Positions 1 to 7,058 of a DNA stretch of 25,526 bases are shown here, piece by piece. The stretch's first letter is position 1. Each line of letters starts with the position of its first letter. Origin of the DNA: Gaiellasilicea sp046594445 (lineage in GTDB: Bacteria > Actinomycetota > Thermoleophilia > Gaiellales > Gaiellaceae); contig JBKJSM010000022.1 in assembly GCA_046594445.1 (NCBI GenBank), positions 1 to 25,526 of the forward strand, in the 5' to 3' direction. The position numbers and the translations under genes were made by a program. Below the pieces are notes generated by a model. That model had not been told where the DNA came from and did not search any database. It saw only the letters and a list, made by a program, of their open reading frames with translations.

Positions 1-177
1 CGGCGCCGGGGTCACGAGGCCGCGGGCGATCAGCTCGTCGAGCTTCGAGTGTCCGTGCGTCGGCGTGATCCTTGCCACCGGCTTGCCGCGGTCGGTGACG
101 ACGATCTCCTCGCCGTCCTCGACCCGCTTCAGCCAACGGGAGAGGTCAGCACGCAGCGCTCGGATGCCGACTTCCAT
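1..177 (-). CDS. Phd/YefM-family antitoxin, partial (runs off the window)
   Basis: Reading the minus strand from the ATG at 177 gives 59 codons without a stop to the window edge, beginning MEVGIRALRADLSRWLKRVE and continuing DGEEIVVTDRGKPVARITP. This is the hallmark N-terminal fold of prevent-host-death (Phd/YefM) antitoxins: a short helix-rich start, a G-(E/D)-x-(I/V)-x-(V/I)-T-x-(R/N)-G-(K/R)-P-(V/I)-A strand-turn, then a linker. Such proteins bind DNA through this N-terminal part and neutralise a partner toxin, usually a VapC-like PIN RNase or a RelE/Doc protein, through the C-terminus. The remaining C-terminus and any toxin gene would lie left of position 1, downstream in the same orientation. 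The gene is divergent from the ABC transporter operon, with a 140-bp shared upstream region. The family call is firm; the toxin partner is not visible. Confidence 0.85.
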   Translation of the reverse strand, partial: MEVGIRALRADLSRWLKRVEDGEEIVVTDRGKPVARITPTHGHSKLDELIARGLVTPAP

Positions 178-317
178 GGATCCAGTGTAGCGCTTTCGTC
201 AACATATCCTGTAGCAACATGTGACCAGCGGGCACGTCTAGGTACGGTTACCCCCATTCCCGCAGCCCTCTCTGGCGCGGCATGATGTACCCGTTCCCGA
301 GGAGGAGGCACTGAAGC

Positions 318-1061
318 GTGGAGAGTAAAATAGGCACGTCTGTCGTCGTCGCACGCGACGTCACGCGGCGCTACGGCGAGGGCGATACGGCGGTCGATGC
401 CCTGCGCGGCGTCTCGGTCGACGTGCCGTCGGGCAAGCTCACCGCCGTGATGGGGCCGTCCGGCTCGGGCAAGTCGACGCTCATGCACATCCTCGCCGGG
501 CTCGACCGCCCGACGACGGGCACCGTCACGATCGACGGCGTCGAGATCACGAAGCTCAAGGACAACGAGCTGACGAAGCTACGCCGCAAGCACATCGGCT
601 TCGTCTTCCAGTTCTTCAACCTGCTGCCGATGCTCTCCGCGGCCGAGAACATCACGCTGCCGCTCTCGATCTCCGGCCGGAAGCCCGAGTGCGGCTGGAT
701 CGACGAGGTGATCGCCTCGGTCGGACTCGACGACCGCCGCACGCACCGGCCGGCGGAGCTCTCCGGGGGCCAGCAGCAGCGCGTGGCGATCGCGCGCGCC
801 CTCGTCTCCAGGCCGACGGTGCTGTTCGCGGACGAGCCGACCGGCAACCTCGACTCGCGCACGAGCGGCGAGATCCTCGAGCTGATGCGCCGCACCGTCG
901 ACGAGTACGGCCAGACGACGGTCATGGTCACCCACGACGCACGCGCGGCGACGATCGCCGACCGCATCCTCTTCCTCGCCGACGGCCTCGTCGTCAACTC
1001 GCTCGGCCGCTCGACCGCAGCCGAGGTGCTCGCCGCGCTGGAGGAGGTCACGGCCGCATGA
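318..1061 (+). CDS. ABC transporter ATP-binding protein, MacB/LolD type
   Basis: A 247-residue ATPase that should power the membrane permease encoded immediately downstream. All nucleotide-binding motifs are intact: Walker A GPSGSGKST at about 46-54, Q-loop Gln at about 98, signature LSGGQQQRVAIARAL at about 148-162, Walker B TVLFADEPTGNLD at about 167-179 with catalytic Glu 173, and switch His about 206. The FQFFNLLPMLSAAEN stretch and the DEPTGNLD ending are typical of the LolD/MacB/FtsE branch, whose partners are FtsX-like permeases and which extrude lipoproteins, peptides or drugs or act by mechanotransmission rather than as classical importers. The start is GTG 318, preceded by GGAGGAGG at 301-308. 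The stop overlaps the permease start (ATGA), so the two are translationally coupled. The substrate cannot be told from sequence. Confidence 0.95.
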   Translation: MESKIGTSVVVARDVTRRYGEGDTAVDALRGVSVDVPSGKLTAVMGPSGSGKSTLMHILAGLDRPTTGTVTIDGVEITKLKDNELTKLRRKHIGFVFQFFNLLPMLSAAENITLPLSISGRKPECGWIDEVIASVGLDDRRTHRPAELSGGQQQRVAIARALVSRPTVLFADEPTGNLDSRTSGEILELMRRTVDEYGQTTVMVTHDARAATIADRILFLADGLVVNSLGRSTAAEVLAALEEVTAA

Positions 1062-3616
1062 CCGCCTTTGCGCTCAAGGGGCTGGCGACGCGGAAGCTTC
1101 GCTCCCTCCTCACGATGCTCGCGATCGTCCTCGGCGTCGCGATGGTGAGCGGCACGTACGTCCTCACCGACACGATCGAGGTCGCCTTCGACTCGATCTT
1201 CACCAAGTCGTACGACGAGACCGACGCAGTCGTCACCGGCACCAAGCAGGTCGAATGGTCGGAGAGCGGCAAGACCGTCGTTCCCGAGGCGCTAGTCGCG
1301 AAGGTGCGCTCGCTGCCGGAGGTCGAGAGCGCCACCGGCACGCTGCTCGACTTTTCCGGCGACACCGACCAGGCGCAGCTGCTCGACAAGCAGGGCAAGG
1401 CGATCCAGAACGGCAACCCGACCTTCGGCTTCGGCATCGACCCGGACGCGGAGCGGTTCAACCCGTTCGACCTGACCGCGGGCCGCTGGGCGAACCGCGA
1501 CGACGAGGTCGTGATCGATGCCGAGACAGCGTCGAAGTACGGCTACGCCGTCGGCCAGCGGATCGGCGTCGCCGCGCAGGGTCCGATCGAGCGCTTCCGC
1601 ATCGTCGGCATCGCGAAGCTCGGCGAGGTGAGCACGATCGGCGGCGCGACGATCGGGATCTTCACCGTGAATACCGCGCAACGCCTTCACCGCAAGGACG
1701 GTTTCGACACGATCGCGGTCGCGGCGAAGAGCGGCGTCTCGCAGAAAGAGCTCTTGAAGGCGCTCAGTGCAAGCGTCCCGTCGAGCGTCGAGGTGAGGTC
1801 GGCCGAGGCGCAGGCCGCGAAGGACAAGGAAGGGATCGACGAGTTCGTCAAGTTCATCCGCTACTTTCTGCTCGCGTTCGGCGGCATCTCGCTGTTCGTC
1901 GGCGCGTTCGTCATCTTCAACACGCTCTCGATCACGGTTGCGCAGCGCACGCGCGAGCTTGCGACGCTGCGGACGCTCGGCGCGTCCCGGCGGCAGGTGA
2001 TGCGGTCGGTGATCGTCGAAGGGCTCGCGATCGGCATCGTCGGCTCGCTCGTCGGGCTCGGCGCCGGCGTCATGCTCGCGCGCGGGCTCTCGGCGCTCTT
2101 CGGGGCGCTCGACCTCGCGCTTCCCGAAGCCGACCTCGTCTTCCGCACGCGGACGGCGGTCGTCGCGATCCTACTCGGGACGCTGATCACGCTCCTCGCG
2201 AGCATCGTCCCTGCGCTGCGTGCAACGCGCATCCCGCCCATCGCCGCCGTTCGCGAGGGCGCGGCCGTCGGCACCGGCAAGCTGTCGCGCAAGGTCACGG
2301 TCGCCGCCCTCGTCGTCGTGACCGCAGCCGCCGCTTCCGTCAGCTACGGCCTCCTCGGGAGCGGAATCGGCACGGGACCGCGGATCCTCACGATCGTCGC
2401 GGGAACGCTCGGCCTGTTCGTCGGTCTCGCGATGCTCGCGCCGCGGCTCGTCCAGCCGCTCGCAGCGGTCGTCGGTCGGCCCTCGGCGGCGTTCGGCGGG
2501 GCACCCGGCCGGCTCGCGCACGAGAACGCAATCCGCAATCCCGGCCGCACGGCCGCAACCGCCGCCGCGCTGATGATCGGGCTCACGCTGGTCACGTTCG
2601 TCTCCGTGCTCGCGAGGGGGATGCTCGCCTCCGGCGACAGAGCGGTCCGCACGCAGATGAAGACGGAGTACGCGCTGACGTCGAACACCGGCTGGGACTC
2701 GATCCCCGTCGGCGCCGCGGAAGCCGCCGCGCGGGCCAACGGCGTCACCCTCGTCTCGAGCGTCCGCTGGGACCGTGCAGAGGTGGCGGACGGCGGCGGC
2801 GAGACCGATGTCGGCGGCATCGACCGGCGCACGATCGCGGACGCCTACCGCTTCGACTGGGTCGAGGGCTCCGACGCGACCGCGCGATCGCTCGGACCGA
2901 ACGACGCGCTCGTGCGCCGGACGTTCGCGAAGAAGCACGAGACCGCGATCGGCGATGCCGTCGTGCTCGCCACACCGGCGGGGAAGCGAGTCGAAGTGAC
3001 CGTTCGGGGCATCTTCGACGCGCCCGACATCGACTCGCTCCTACCCGCCGTCGTGATCACGCAGGAGAAGTTCGACACGAGCTTCGAGCGGCCGGCGGAC
3101 TCGTTCGCGCTCGTCCAGGCCGATTCGGCGGCATCGGTGGAGCGCGCAGTCCGCGCCTTCCCCGCAGCCGGCGTGGAGACCGTCGAGAGCTTCTCGGAGC
3201 TGCGGCACGGGTTCCTGACCCAGATCCTGAACCTGCTGTACGTGCTGCTCGGGCTCTCGGTGATCGTGTCGCTCTTCGGGATGGTGAACACGCTCGTGCT
3301 CGCGGTGTTCGAGCGGACGCGGGAGCTCGGCATGCTGCGTGCCGTGGGGATGACACGGCGGCAGGTGCGGCGGATGATCCTCCACGAAGGGATGATCACG
3401 GCGCTGATCGGCGCCGGGATCGGGCTGCCGCTCGGCATCGGTCTCGCCGCGCTCGTCGTGCAGTCGCTCGGCAAGTACGGCGTCACGTTCTCGCTCCCGG
3501 TCGGAACGATCGCGGTCTTCGTCATCGTCGCCGCCGTCGCCGGCCTGGGCGCCGCGATGTTCCCTGCGCGCCGCGCGTCGCGGTTGAACGTGTTGGAGGC
3601 GCTGCAGTACGAGTAG
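1058..3616 (+). CDS. FtsX-like ABC transporter permease with two MacB-type halves
   Basis: An 852-residue integral membrane protein starting at the ATG that overlaps the ATPase stop. Layout: N-terminal membrane helix (about 10-35) preceded by TRKLRSLLTMLAIVLG; a large extracytoplasmic MacB_PCD-like domain (about 36-265); the first FtsX core (about 267-395) with QRTRELATLRTLGASRRQV, the cytoplasmic coupling motif that meets the ATPase; further helices (about 410-520); a second extracytoplasmic domain (about 520-720); and a second FtsX core (about 723-852) with ERTRELGMLRAVGMTRRQV, ending with the usual NVLEALQYE. This duplicated layout of roughly 800-850 residues is common in Actinobacteria. 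In this family an ATPase dimer generally acts with one such double-length permease. The cargo is unknown; export or release of lipoproteins, peptides or antimicrobials are possibilities. No periplasmic adaptor gene (MacA-like) is adjacent. Confidence 0.93.
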   Translation: MTAFALKGLATRKLRSLLTMLAIVLGVAMVSGTYVLTDTIEVAFDSIFTKSYDETDAVVTGTKQVEWSESGKTVVPEALVAKVRSLPEVESATGTLLDFSGDTDQAQLLDKQGKAIQNGNPTFGFGIDPDAERFNPFDLTAGRWANRDDEVVIDAETASKYGYAVGQRIGVAAQGPIERFRIVGIAKLGEVSTIGGATIGIFTVNTAQRLHRKDGFDTIAVAAKSGVSQKELLKALSASVPSSVEVRSAEAQAAKDKEGIDEFVKFIRYFLLAFGGISLFVGAFVIFNTLSITVAQRTRELATLRTLGASRRQVMRSVIVEGLAIGIVGSLVGLGAGVMLARGLSALFGALDLALPEADLVFRTRTAVVAILLGTLITLLASIVPALRATRIPPIAAVREGAAVGTGKLSRKVTVAALVVVTAAAASVSYGLLGSGIGTGPRILTIVAGTLGLFVGLAMLAPRLVQPLAAVVGRPSAAFGGAPGRLAHENAIRNPGRTAATAAALMIGLTLVTFVSVLARGMLASGDRAVRTQMKTEYALTSNTGWDSIPVGAAEAAARANGVTLVSSVRWDRAEVADGGGETDVGGIDRRTIADAYRFDWVEGSDATARSLGPNDALVRRTFAKKHETAIGDAVVLATPAGKRVEVTVRGIFDAPDIDSLLPAVVITQEKFDTSFERPADSFALVQADSAASVERAVRAFPAAGVETVESFSELRHGFLTQILNLLYVLLGLSVIVSLFGMVNTLVLAVFERTRELGMLRAVGMTRRQVRRMILHEGMITALIGAGIGLPLGIGLAALVVQSLGKYGVTFSLPVGTIAVFVIVAAVAGLGAAMFPARRASRLNVLEALQYE

Positions 3617-3642
3617 CGGCGCGGGCTACGTTGAGACCCGCA

Positions 3643-4027
3643 CTACGAGGCGCTCGGCGGTCGACCGGAGAGGCGAACTCCACCAGCGTCCAGTGCATCG
3701 ACCCGAGGACGGACGTGAGCGTGGGACCCGTGGCGAGCATGCGGGTGTACCGCGAGGTGTCCGTAAGGAAGAGCTCTTCGGCCTTGTCGAGCTCCTCCGG
3801 GCTCAGTTCGCGCTCGCCGCCGTCCCAGGTGAGCTTCCCCTCGACTCGAAAGTCGTCGATGATCCTGCGCGTCCGCTCGGCGTGCTCCTCCTTCCATCGC
3901 GGACCGCGCAACAGTCCAGGAAGGCGGCTCGCTCCTCCAGCCCACGGCGAACGTCGGCACGAGACGGCGCTTCTACCGGCGAACCCGATGGAAACAACTC
4001 CGCACGCCGACGCTCGGCGCGTGTCAA
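3643..4027 (-). pseudogene. Frameshifted gene remnant of unknown function
   Basis: Two overlapping minus-strand reading frames together look like one broken gene. The first starts at TTG 4027 behind a good site (GAGGAGGGGCGG) and reads MTRAERRRAELFPSG and onward to AAFLDC near 3913. The protein-like signal then moves to another frame, which reads KEEHAERTRRIIDDF, then GKLTWDGGERELSPEELDKA, then SRYTRMLATGPTLTSVLGSM and HWTLVEF. Charged, helix-like composition and GC-rich third positions support real coding in the second frame, which then runs on implausibly (poly-Arg) antisense into the permease gene, suggesting a further disruption near 3645. I do not recognise the family. It could instead be an intact short gene starting at TTG 3911. 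It lies between the transporter and the tRNA-Asp repeat, a zone with other signs of rearrangement. Confidence 0.4.
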
Positions 4028-4108
4028 TTCCCGCCCCTCCTCACGGACACGAAGGGCGACATCCGGAAGCCCGCACGCTGGTAGCTCCGCTCAGCCCCCA
4101 GAAACGCA

Positions 4109-4155
4109 GAGACCCGCCGAAGCGGGTCTCGCACCCAGCCGCCGAGGCGACTGGG
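4109..4155. terminator. Two consecutive stem-loops (terminator-like)
   Basis: GAGACCCGC at 4109-4117 pairs perfectly with GCGGGTCTC at 4122-4130 around a CGAA loop (9-bp stem). It is followed at once by CCCAG (4134-4138) pairing with CTGGG (4151-4155), with inner CGC/GCG pairs. No clear T-run follows on either strand, so this may be a GC-rich terminator of the kind common in high-GC Actinobacteria or a structured remnant. It lies about 80 bp upstream of the broken minus-strand gene and 490 bp beyond the permease stop. Confidence 0.5.
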
Positions 4156-4393
4156 GGGATGCACGGATTCTAGCGACTCACCGGACGGACTGCGAGTTCG
4201 CTATGCAGCCTGACCGCCCCTCGATCGCAACTTCTAGGTGCGGTGTTGGGAATCCTGGGCAGCAGAAGGGCAGCAAACGCCCGAAATCGAGCCTATGCAA
4301 TCGTGCAAAAATCAGATGTCGGAGCCCGCAGACCCGCATGAATAGAGCGATAGCGCGTCAATCGTCGCCAATCGTCGTATCGGTGGAACAAGC

Positions 4394-4435
4394 CTGTCAC
4401 GCCGGAGGTCGCGGGTTCGAGTCCCGTCGCTCCCG
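4394..4435 (+). repeat. tRNA-Asp 3' half, att-like direct repeat, left copy
   Basis: Forty-two bases identical to 11081-11122. Read as tRNA: anticodon loop CTGTCAC with GTC anticodon (Asp), 3' strand of the anticodon stem GCCGG, variable AGGTC, T-arm GCGGG-TTCGAGT-CCCGT, acceptor 3' strand CGCTCCC, discriminator G. The bases just upstream (GAACAAGC) cannot form the matching 5' half, and no acceptor 5' strand GGGAGCG, D-arm or anticodon 5' strand is present, so this is not a functional tRNA gene. Such truncation exactly at the anticodon loop is what attR-type scars look like. Confidence 0.85.
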
Positions 4436-4453
4436 CCTCTGTCACTGCGCTTG

Positions 4454-4477
4454 CGAGCTCGCCGTCGGGCGAGCTCG
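4454..4477. repeat. Perfect 10-bp inverted repeat just after the tRNA fragment
   Basis: CGAGCTCGCC (4454-4463) and GGCGAGCTCG (4468-4477) form a perfect 10-bp stem with a GTCG loop, 19 bases after the tRNA fragment. It could be a terminator stem without a T-run, or a recombinase or accessory-protein arm site of an integrated element. The sequence gives no further hint. Confidence 0.5.
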
Positions 4478-4570
4478 TCGACAGTCTCGAGGTGGGCGGC
4501 GAAGAGCTTTTGTCGGGTTTACGGCCGTGACCTCTGGGCCTGCAACAGACCTCGTCCTAGACCGCCACGT

Positions 4571-4586
4571 TCCCCCCGATGGGGGA
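4571..4586. promoter_or_regulatory. TCCCCC-CGAT-GGGGGA inverted repeat upstream of the protease gene
   Basis: A perfect 6-bp dyad with a 4-base centre lies about 110 bases upstream of the protease start and is followed by TAGTGCGCCG. Its position and symmetry suit a dimeric regulator's operator, for instance a response regulator, but a transcript hairpin is also possible. No clear -35/-10 pair can be assigned around it. Confidence 0.4.
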
Positions 4587-4696
4587 TAGTGCGCCGCCGG
4601 TCCGCGCCTACGGTGCGGTCTGGGCAGCGTCCCTGTGCTGTGCTCTCGATCCATTCCTGGGGAAAGCGCCTGCGGCGCAGGACGGAGAGGCAATCG

Positions 4697-6976
4697 ATGA
4701 GGGCACAAAGCAAGCCTTTGCTGCGCTGCGGGTCCGCGCGTGCCGCGATCCGGATCGACGAGCGGCCGAAGCGGCGGTTGCCGGCGTACGCGGCGCTCCT
4801 AGGCGCGCTCGTACTGGCGTTGGCCCTGATGGTGTCTGCGGGCGCCGGCGCGACGTTCGCGGTCCCCAGAGCCGTGAGTACGAGCAATCCGGTCGTTCAA
4901 CAGAGCTTGTTGGACGCCGCGTCGGCGCAGCCCGACGCGACGTTCCGCGTGATCGTGCAGGGCGGGCGAGGGATGCGCTCGGCCGCGATCGCCACTGCGG
5001 TGACGGCGGTCAGGTCCGCCCTCCCGGCGCGAGCTGCGAGGCTGGGCCGGAGCTTCAACGCCATCGACGGTGTGGCGGCGACGCTATCCGGCAGGCAGAT
5101 CCTGAGACTGGCGCAGTGGAGTGGGATCAGCGCGATCACGCCCGACACGACGCTGAGCTCGACCGGCTACCAGAACGCCCAGATGTGGCAGCAGACGTCG
5201 AGCCTGCAGCAGCTGTCCGGGCCGAGCGCGGGTCCTGCGCTGCATACGCCGACGATCGCGATTGTGGACAGCGGCATCGATGCGACGAGGAGCGCCGACT
5301 TCGGGTCGCGCGTGGTTGCGAGCGTCAACCTGTCCTCGCTCAGTCCCGGCGCGACGGGTGACCAGGAGGGGCACGGGACGATGGTGGCAGGGGTCGCTGC
5401 CGGCGGGTCGGCGCTCTATCCGGGCGCCGCGCCGAACTCGAATCTCGTCGACGTCCGCACGGCGAACGCGAACGGCGAGTCGCTGTCGAGCGACGTGATC
5501 GCTGGCATCGACTGGATCCTGGCGCACAGGGTGCAGTACGACATCCGCGTCGCCAATCTGTCGATGGCAGGAAACACGCGGACGAGCTTCCAGTCCGATC
5601 CGCTCAACAAGGCGGTCGAGCAGCTCTGGTTCAGCGGGATCGTGGTCGTCGTCGCCGCCGGCAACAGCGGCACCGGGACTGGAAGGGTCGACATGTCCGC
5701 CGCGCCCGGCAACGATCCCTTCGTGATCACCGTCGGTGCGGTCGACCAGGGACAGACCACGGCGACCGACGACGACGTCATCGCGCCGTGGTCGTCGTAC
5801 GGCTACACGGTTGACGGCTTCGCGAAACCGGAGCTGTCCGCACCGGGCCGCTACCTCGTGATGCCCATACCGATGGACTCGACGATCGCGAGGGCGCTGC
5901 CCGACCGCGTGGTCGCTCCCGGCTACATGTGGATGTCCGGCACCTCGTTCGCAGCGCCCATCGTCTCCGGTGCGGCAGCCCAGCTGCTGGCACGCCACCC
6001 CGACTGGACACCCGACCAGGTAAAGGGCGCACTCATGCTCACCGCACGCGCCGTCGGAACGGCGCGGTCGCCGGTGAACCTCCGAACGGCGTCCGGCTAC
6101 GCGATTCTCGCGGGCACCACGGTCACGAGCACCGGGCCCACGAAGGTGAGTGGAGACCTCGGGTTGAGCCCGGGCAGCTCGGTCACCGGGGCGCCCAGCC
6201 TCGTGGGCGGCGGGGTGCAGCACGTGGCCGATCCTGCAGCGGTGCAGGCGAAGGCGGATCTGGTCACCGCGTACAGCGATGCCGCCGGGCGGACGCCCGC
6301 GACCCCGATCGCTGGCAGTACCCTCGGCGGGCTGACGTTGGCCCCCGGCGTCTACAGCGGTGGGGCCCTCGACCTGACCGGAACCCTCACCCTCGACGCG
6401 CAGGGCAACCCCGGAGCCGTCTTCGTCTTCCAAGCGGCATCGACGCTGATCACCGCGTCGGCGAGCACGGTGAGGCTGATCAACGGCGCCTCGCCGTGCA
6501 ACGTCTTCTGGCAAGTCGGGAGCTCGGCGACGCTCGGGACGACCACGAGCTTCCAAGGAACGATCCTCGCCCTCACGTCCATCGGGCTGAACACGGGCGC
6601 CACGGTGGACGGCAGGCTCTTGGCCCGCAACGGAGCGGTGACGCTGGACAGCAATACCGTCAAGGCGCCCGCGTGCTCGAGCGCGGGCGGTTGGTTCCCC
6701 GCGGGCGTCGGCGAGATCAACGCCGCAGCTGCAGCCGGGCTCGTCACCCCGCCCAACCCGAACGAGAACCTGAACGCCTTCATCGCAGTCAATCCGGCGA
6801 CGGGCCAGCCGACCTTCGACAACTCCGGCTGGGCGAGCGTCGTCTCGACGCAGATCCAGTGGTCGAGCGCGCAGTGGTCGAGCCTACAGTGGTCGAGCCT
6901 CCAGTGGTCGAGCCTCCAGTGGTCGAGCATTCAGTGGTCGAGCGCCACCTGGACAACCGCAGGCTGGGTCGAGTAG
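4697..6976 (+). CDS. Secreted S8 subtilisin-like protease with inserted DUF3494 domain and C-terminal QWSS repeats
   Basis: A 759-residue exported serine protease. The start is ATG 4697 with GGAGAGG six bases upstream; the open frame extends further left but lacks protein-like sequence. Layout: basic N-terminus and hydrophobic signal/anchor (about 28-52); an I9-like propeptide (about 60-150); the S8 catalytic domain with Asp191 (TIAIVDSGID), His226 (GHGTMVAGVAAG), oxyanion Asn323 (VVVVAAGNSGTG) and Ser417 (MSGTSFAAPIVSGAAAQLL). At about 466-655 there is a DUF3494/ice-binding-like beta-solenoid domain (SGYAILAGTTVTSTGPTKVS; PCNVFWQVGSSATLGTTTSF; LLARNGAVTLDSNTV). The protein then resumes with GVGEINAAAAAG, which looks like the usual end of the S8 fold in related proteases. 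Six QWSS repeats close the protein. It likely degrades extracellular protein; DUF3494 may aid surface or ice attachment. All catalytic residues are intact. Confidence 0.9.
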   Translation: MRAQSKPLLRCGSARAAIRIDERPKRRLPAYAALLGALVLALALMVSAGAGATFAVPRAVSTSNPVVQQSLLDAASAQPDATFRVIVQGGRGMRSAAIATAVTAVRSALPARAARLGRSFNAIDGVAATLSGRQILRLAQWSGISAITPDTTLSSTGYQNAQMWQQTSSLQQLSGPSAGPALHTPTIAIVDSGIDATRSADFGSRVVASVNLSSLSPGATGDQEGHGTMVAGVAAGGSALYPGAAPNSNLVDVRTANANGESLSSDVIAGIDWILAHRVQYDIRVANLSMAGNTRTSFQSDPLNKAVEQLWFSGIVVVVAAGNSGTGTGRVDMSAAPGNDPFVITVGAVDQGQTTATDDDVIAPWSSYGYTVDGFAKPELSAPGRYLVMPIPMDSTIARALPDRVVAPGYMWMSGTSFAAPIVSGAAAQLLARHPDWTPDQVKGALMLTARAVGTARSPVNLRTASGYAILAGTTVTSTGPTKVSGDLGLSPGSSVTGAPSLVGGGVQHVADPAAVQAKADLVTAYSDAAGRTPATPIAGSTLGGLTLAPGVYSGGALDLTGTLTLDAQGNPGAVFVFQAASTLITASASTVRLINGASPCNVFWQVGSSATLGTTTSFQGTILALTSIGLNTGATVDGRLLARNGAVTLDSNTVKAPACSSAGGWFPAGVGEINAAAAAGLVTPPNPNENLNAFIAVNPATGQPTFDNSGWASVVSTQIQWSSAQWSSLQWSSLQWSSLQWSSIQWSSATWTTAGWVE
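6857..6946 (+). repeat. Six 15-bp tandem repeats encoding (I/A/L)QWSS
   Basis: Units begin at 6857, 6872, 6887, 6902, 6917 and 6932, each with the invariant core CAGTGGTCGAGC followed by a variable codon (GCG, CTA, CTC, CTC, ATT, GCC). They encode five-residue QWSS repeats and are followed by the degenerate ATWTTAGWVE end. Similar Trp-Ser repeats end many actinobacterial S8 proteases. Near identity at DNA level suggests slippage expansion or recent homogenisation. Confidence 0.9.
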
Positions 6977-7058
6977 TGACGCCTTGGCCGCGGCGGGTAT
7001 CCCGTTCAGGGACCCCGTCGCGGCCCGGCGCCCAATGGCCCTGGGGCGGGACGAGCAG

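Larger units (their letters stand above)
4028..4696. other. Gene-poor stretch with hairpins and tRNA-Asp fragment
   Basis: I see no convincing coding region in these 670 bases. Reading frames that cross it have atypical composition or simply run into the protease gene. The stretch holds two stem-loops near 4109-4155, the tRNA-Asp 3' half at 4394-4435, a 10-bp stem at 4454-4477, a C5/G5 inverted repeat at 4571-4586 and the leader of the protease gene with its ribosome site GGAGAGG at 4684-4690. The segment 4200-4390 is less GC-rich than the surroundings (for example the run around 4300-4320), which fits the idea of a foreign-element junction. No integrase remnant could be recognised. Confidence 0.6.

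Noticed and set aside
178..317. Well-defined promoter or operator between the antitoxin and ABC genes
   Set aside because: Only weak hexamer matches (for example TGTGAC and TACGGT) and a very imperfect ACAT/ATGT dyad are present, not enough to annotate.
1255..4173. 972-codon plus-strand frame overlapping the permease
   Set aside because: Arg-rich, repeat-free, motif-free frame typical of off-frame reading in high-GC DNA; the FtsX permease frame explains the region.
4200..4393. Possible 3' end of an integrase left of the tRNA fragment
   Set aside because: A GQQKGSKRPKSS-like tail is readable in one frame, but no HxxR or Tyr motif of tyrosine recombinases can be found upstream in any frame.
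4394..4435. Possible functional tRNA-Asp gene
   Set aside because: Only the 3' half is present; no acceptor 5' strand, D-arm or anticodon 5' strand precedes it, and the same holds for 11081-11122.
6857..6946. CRISPR-like array
   Set aside because: The 15-bp units are adjacent without spacers, in frame with the protease and encode its QWSS tail.
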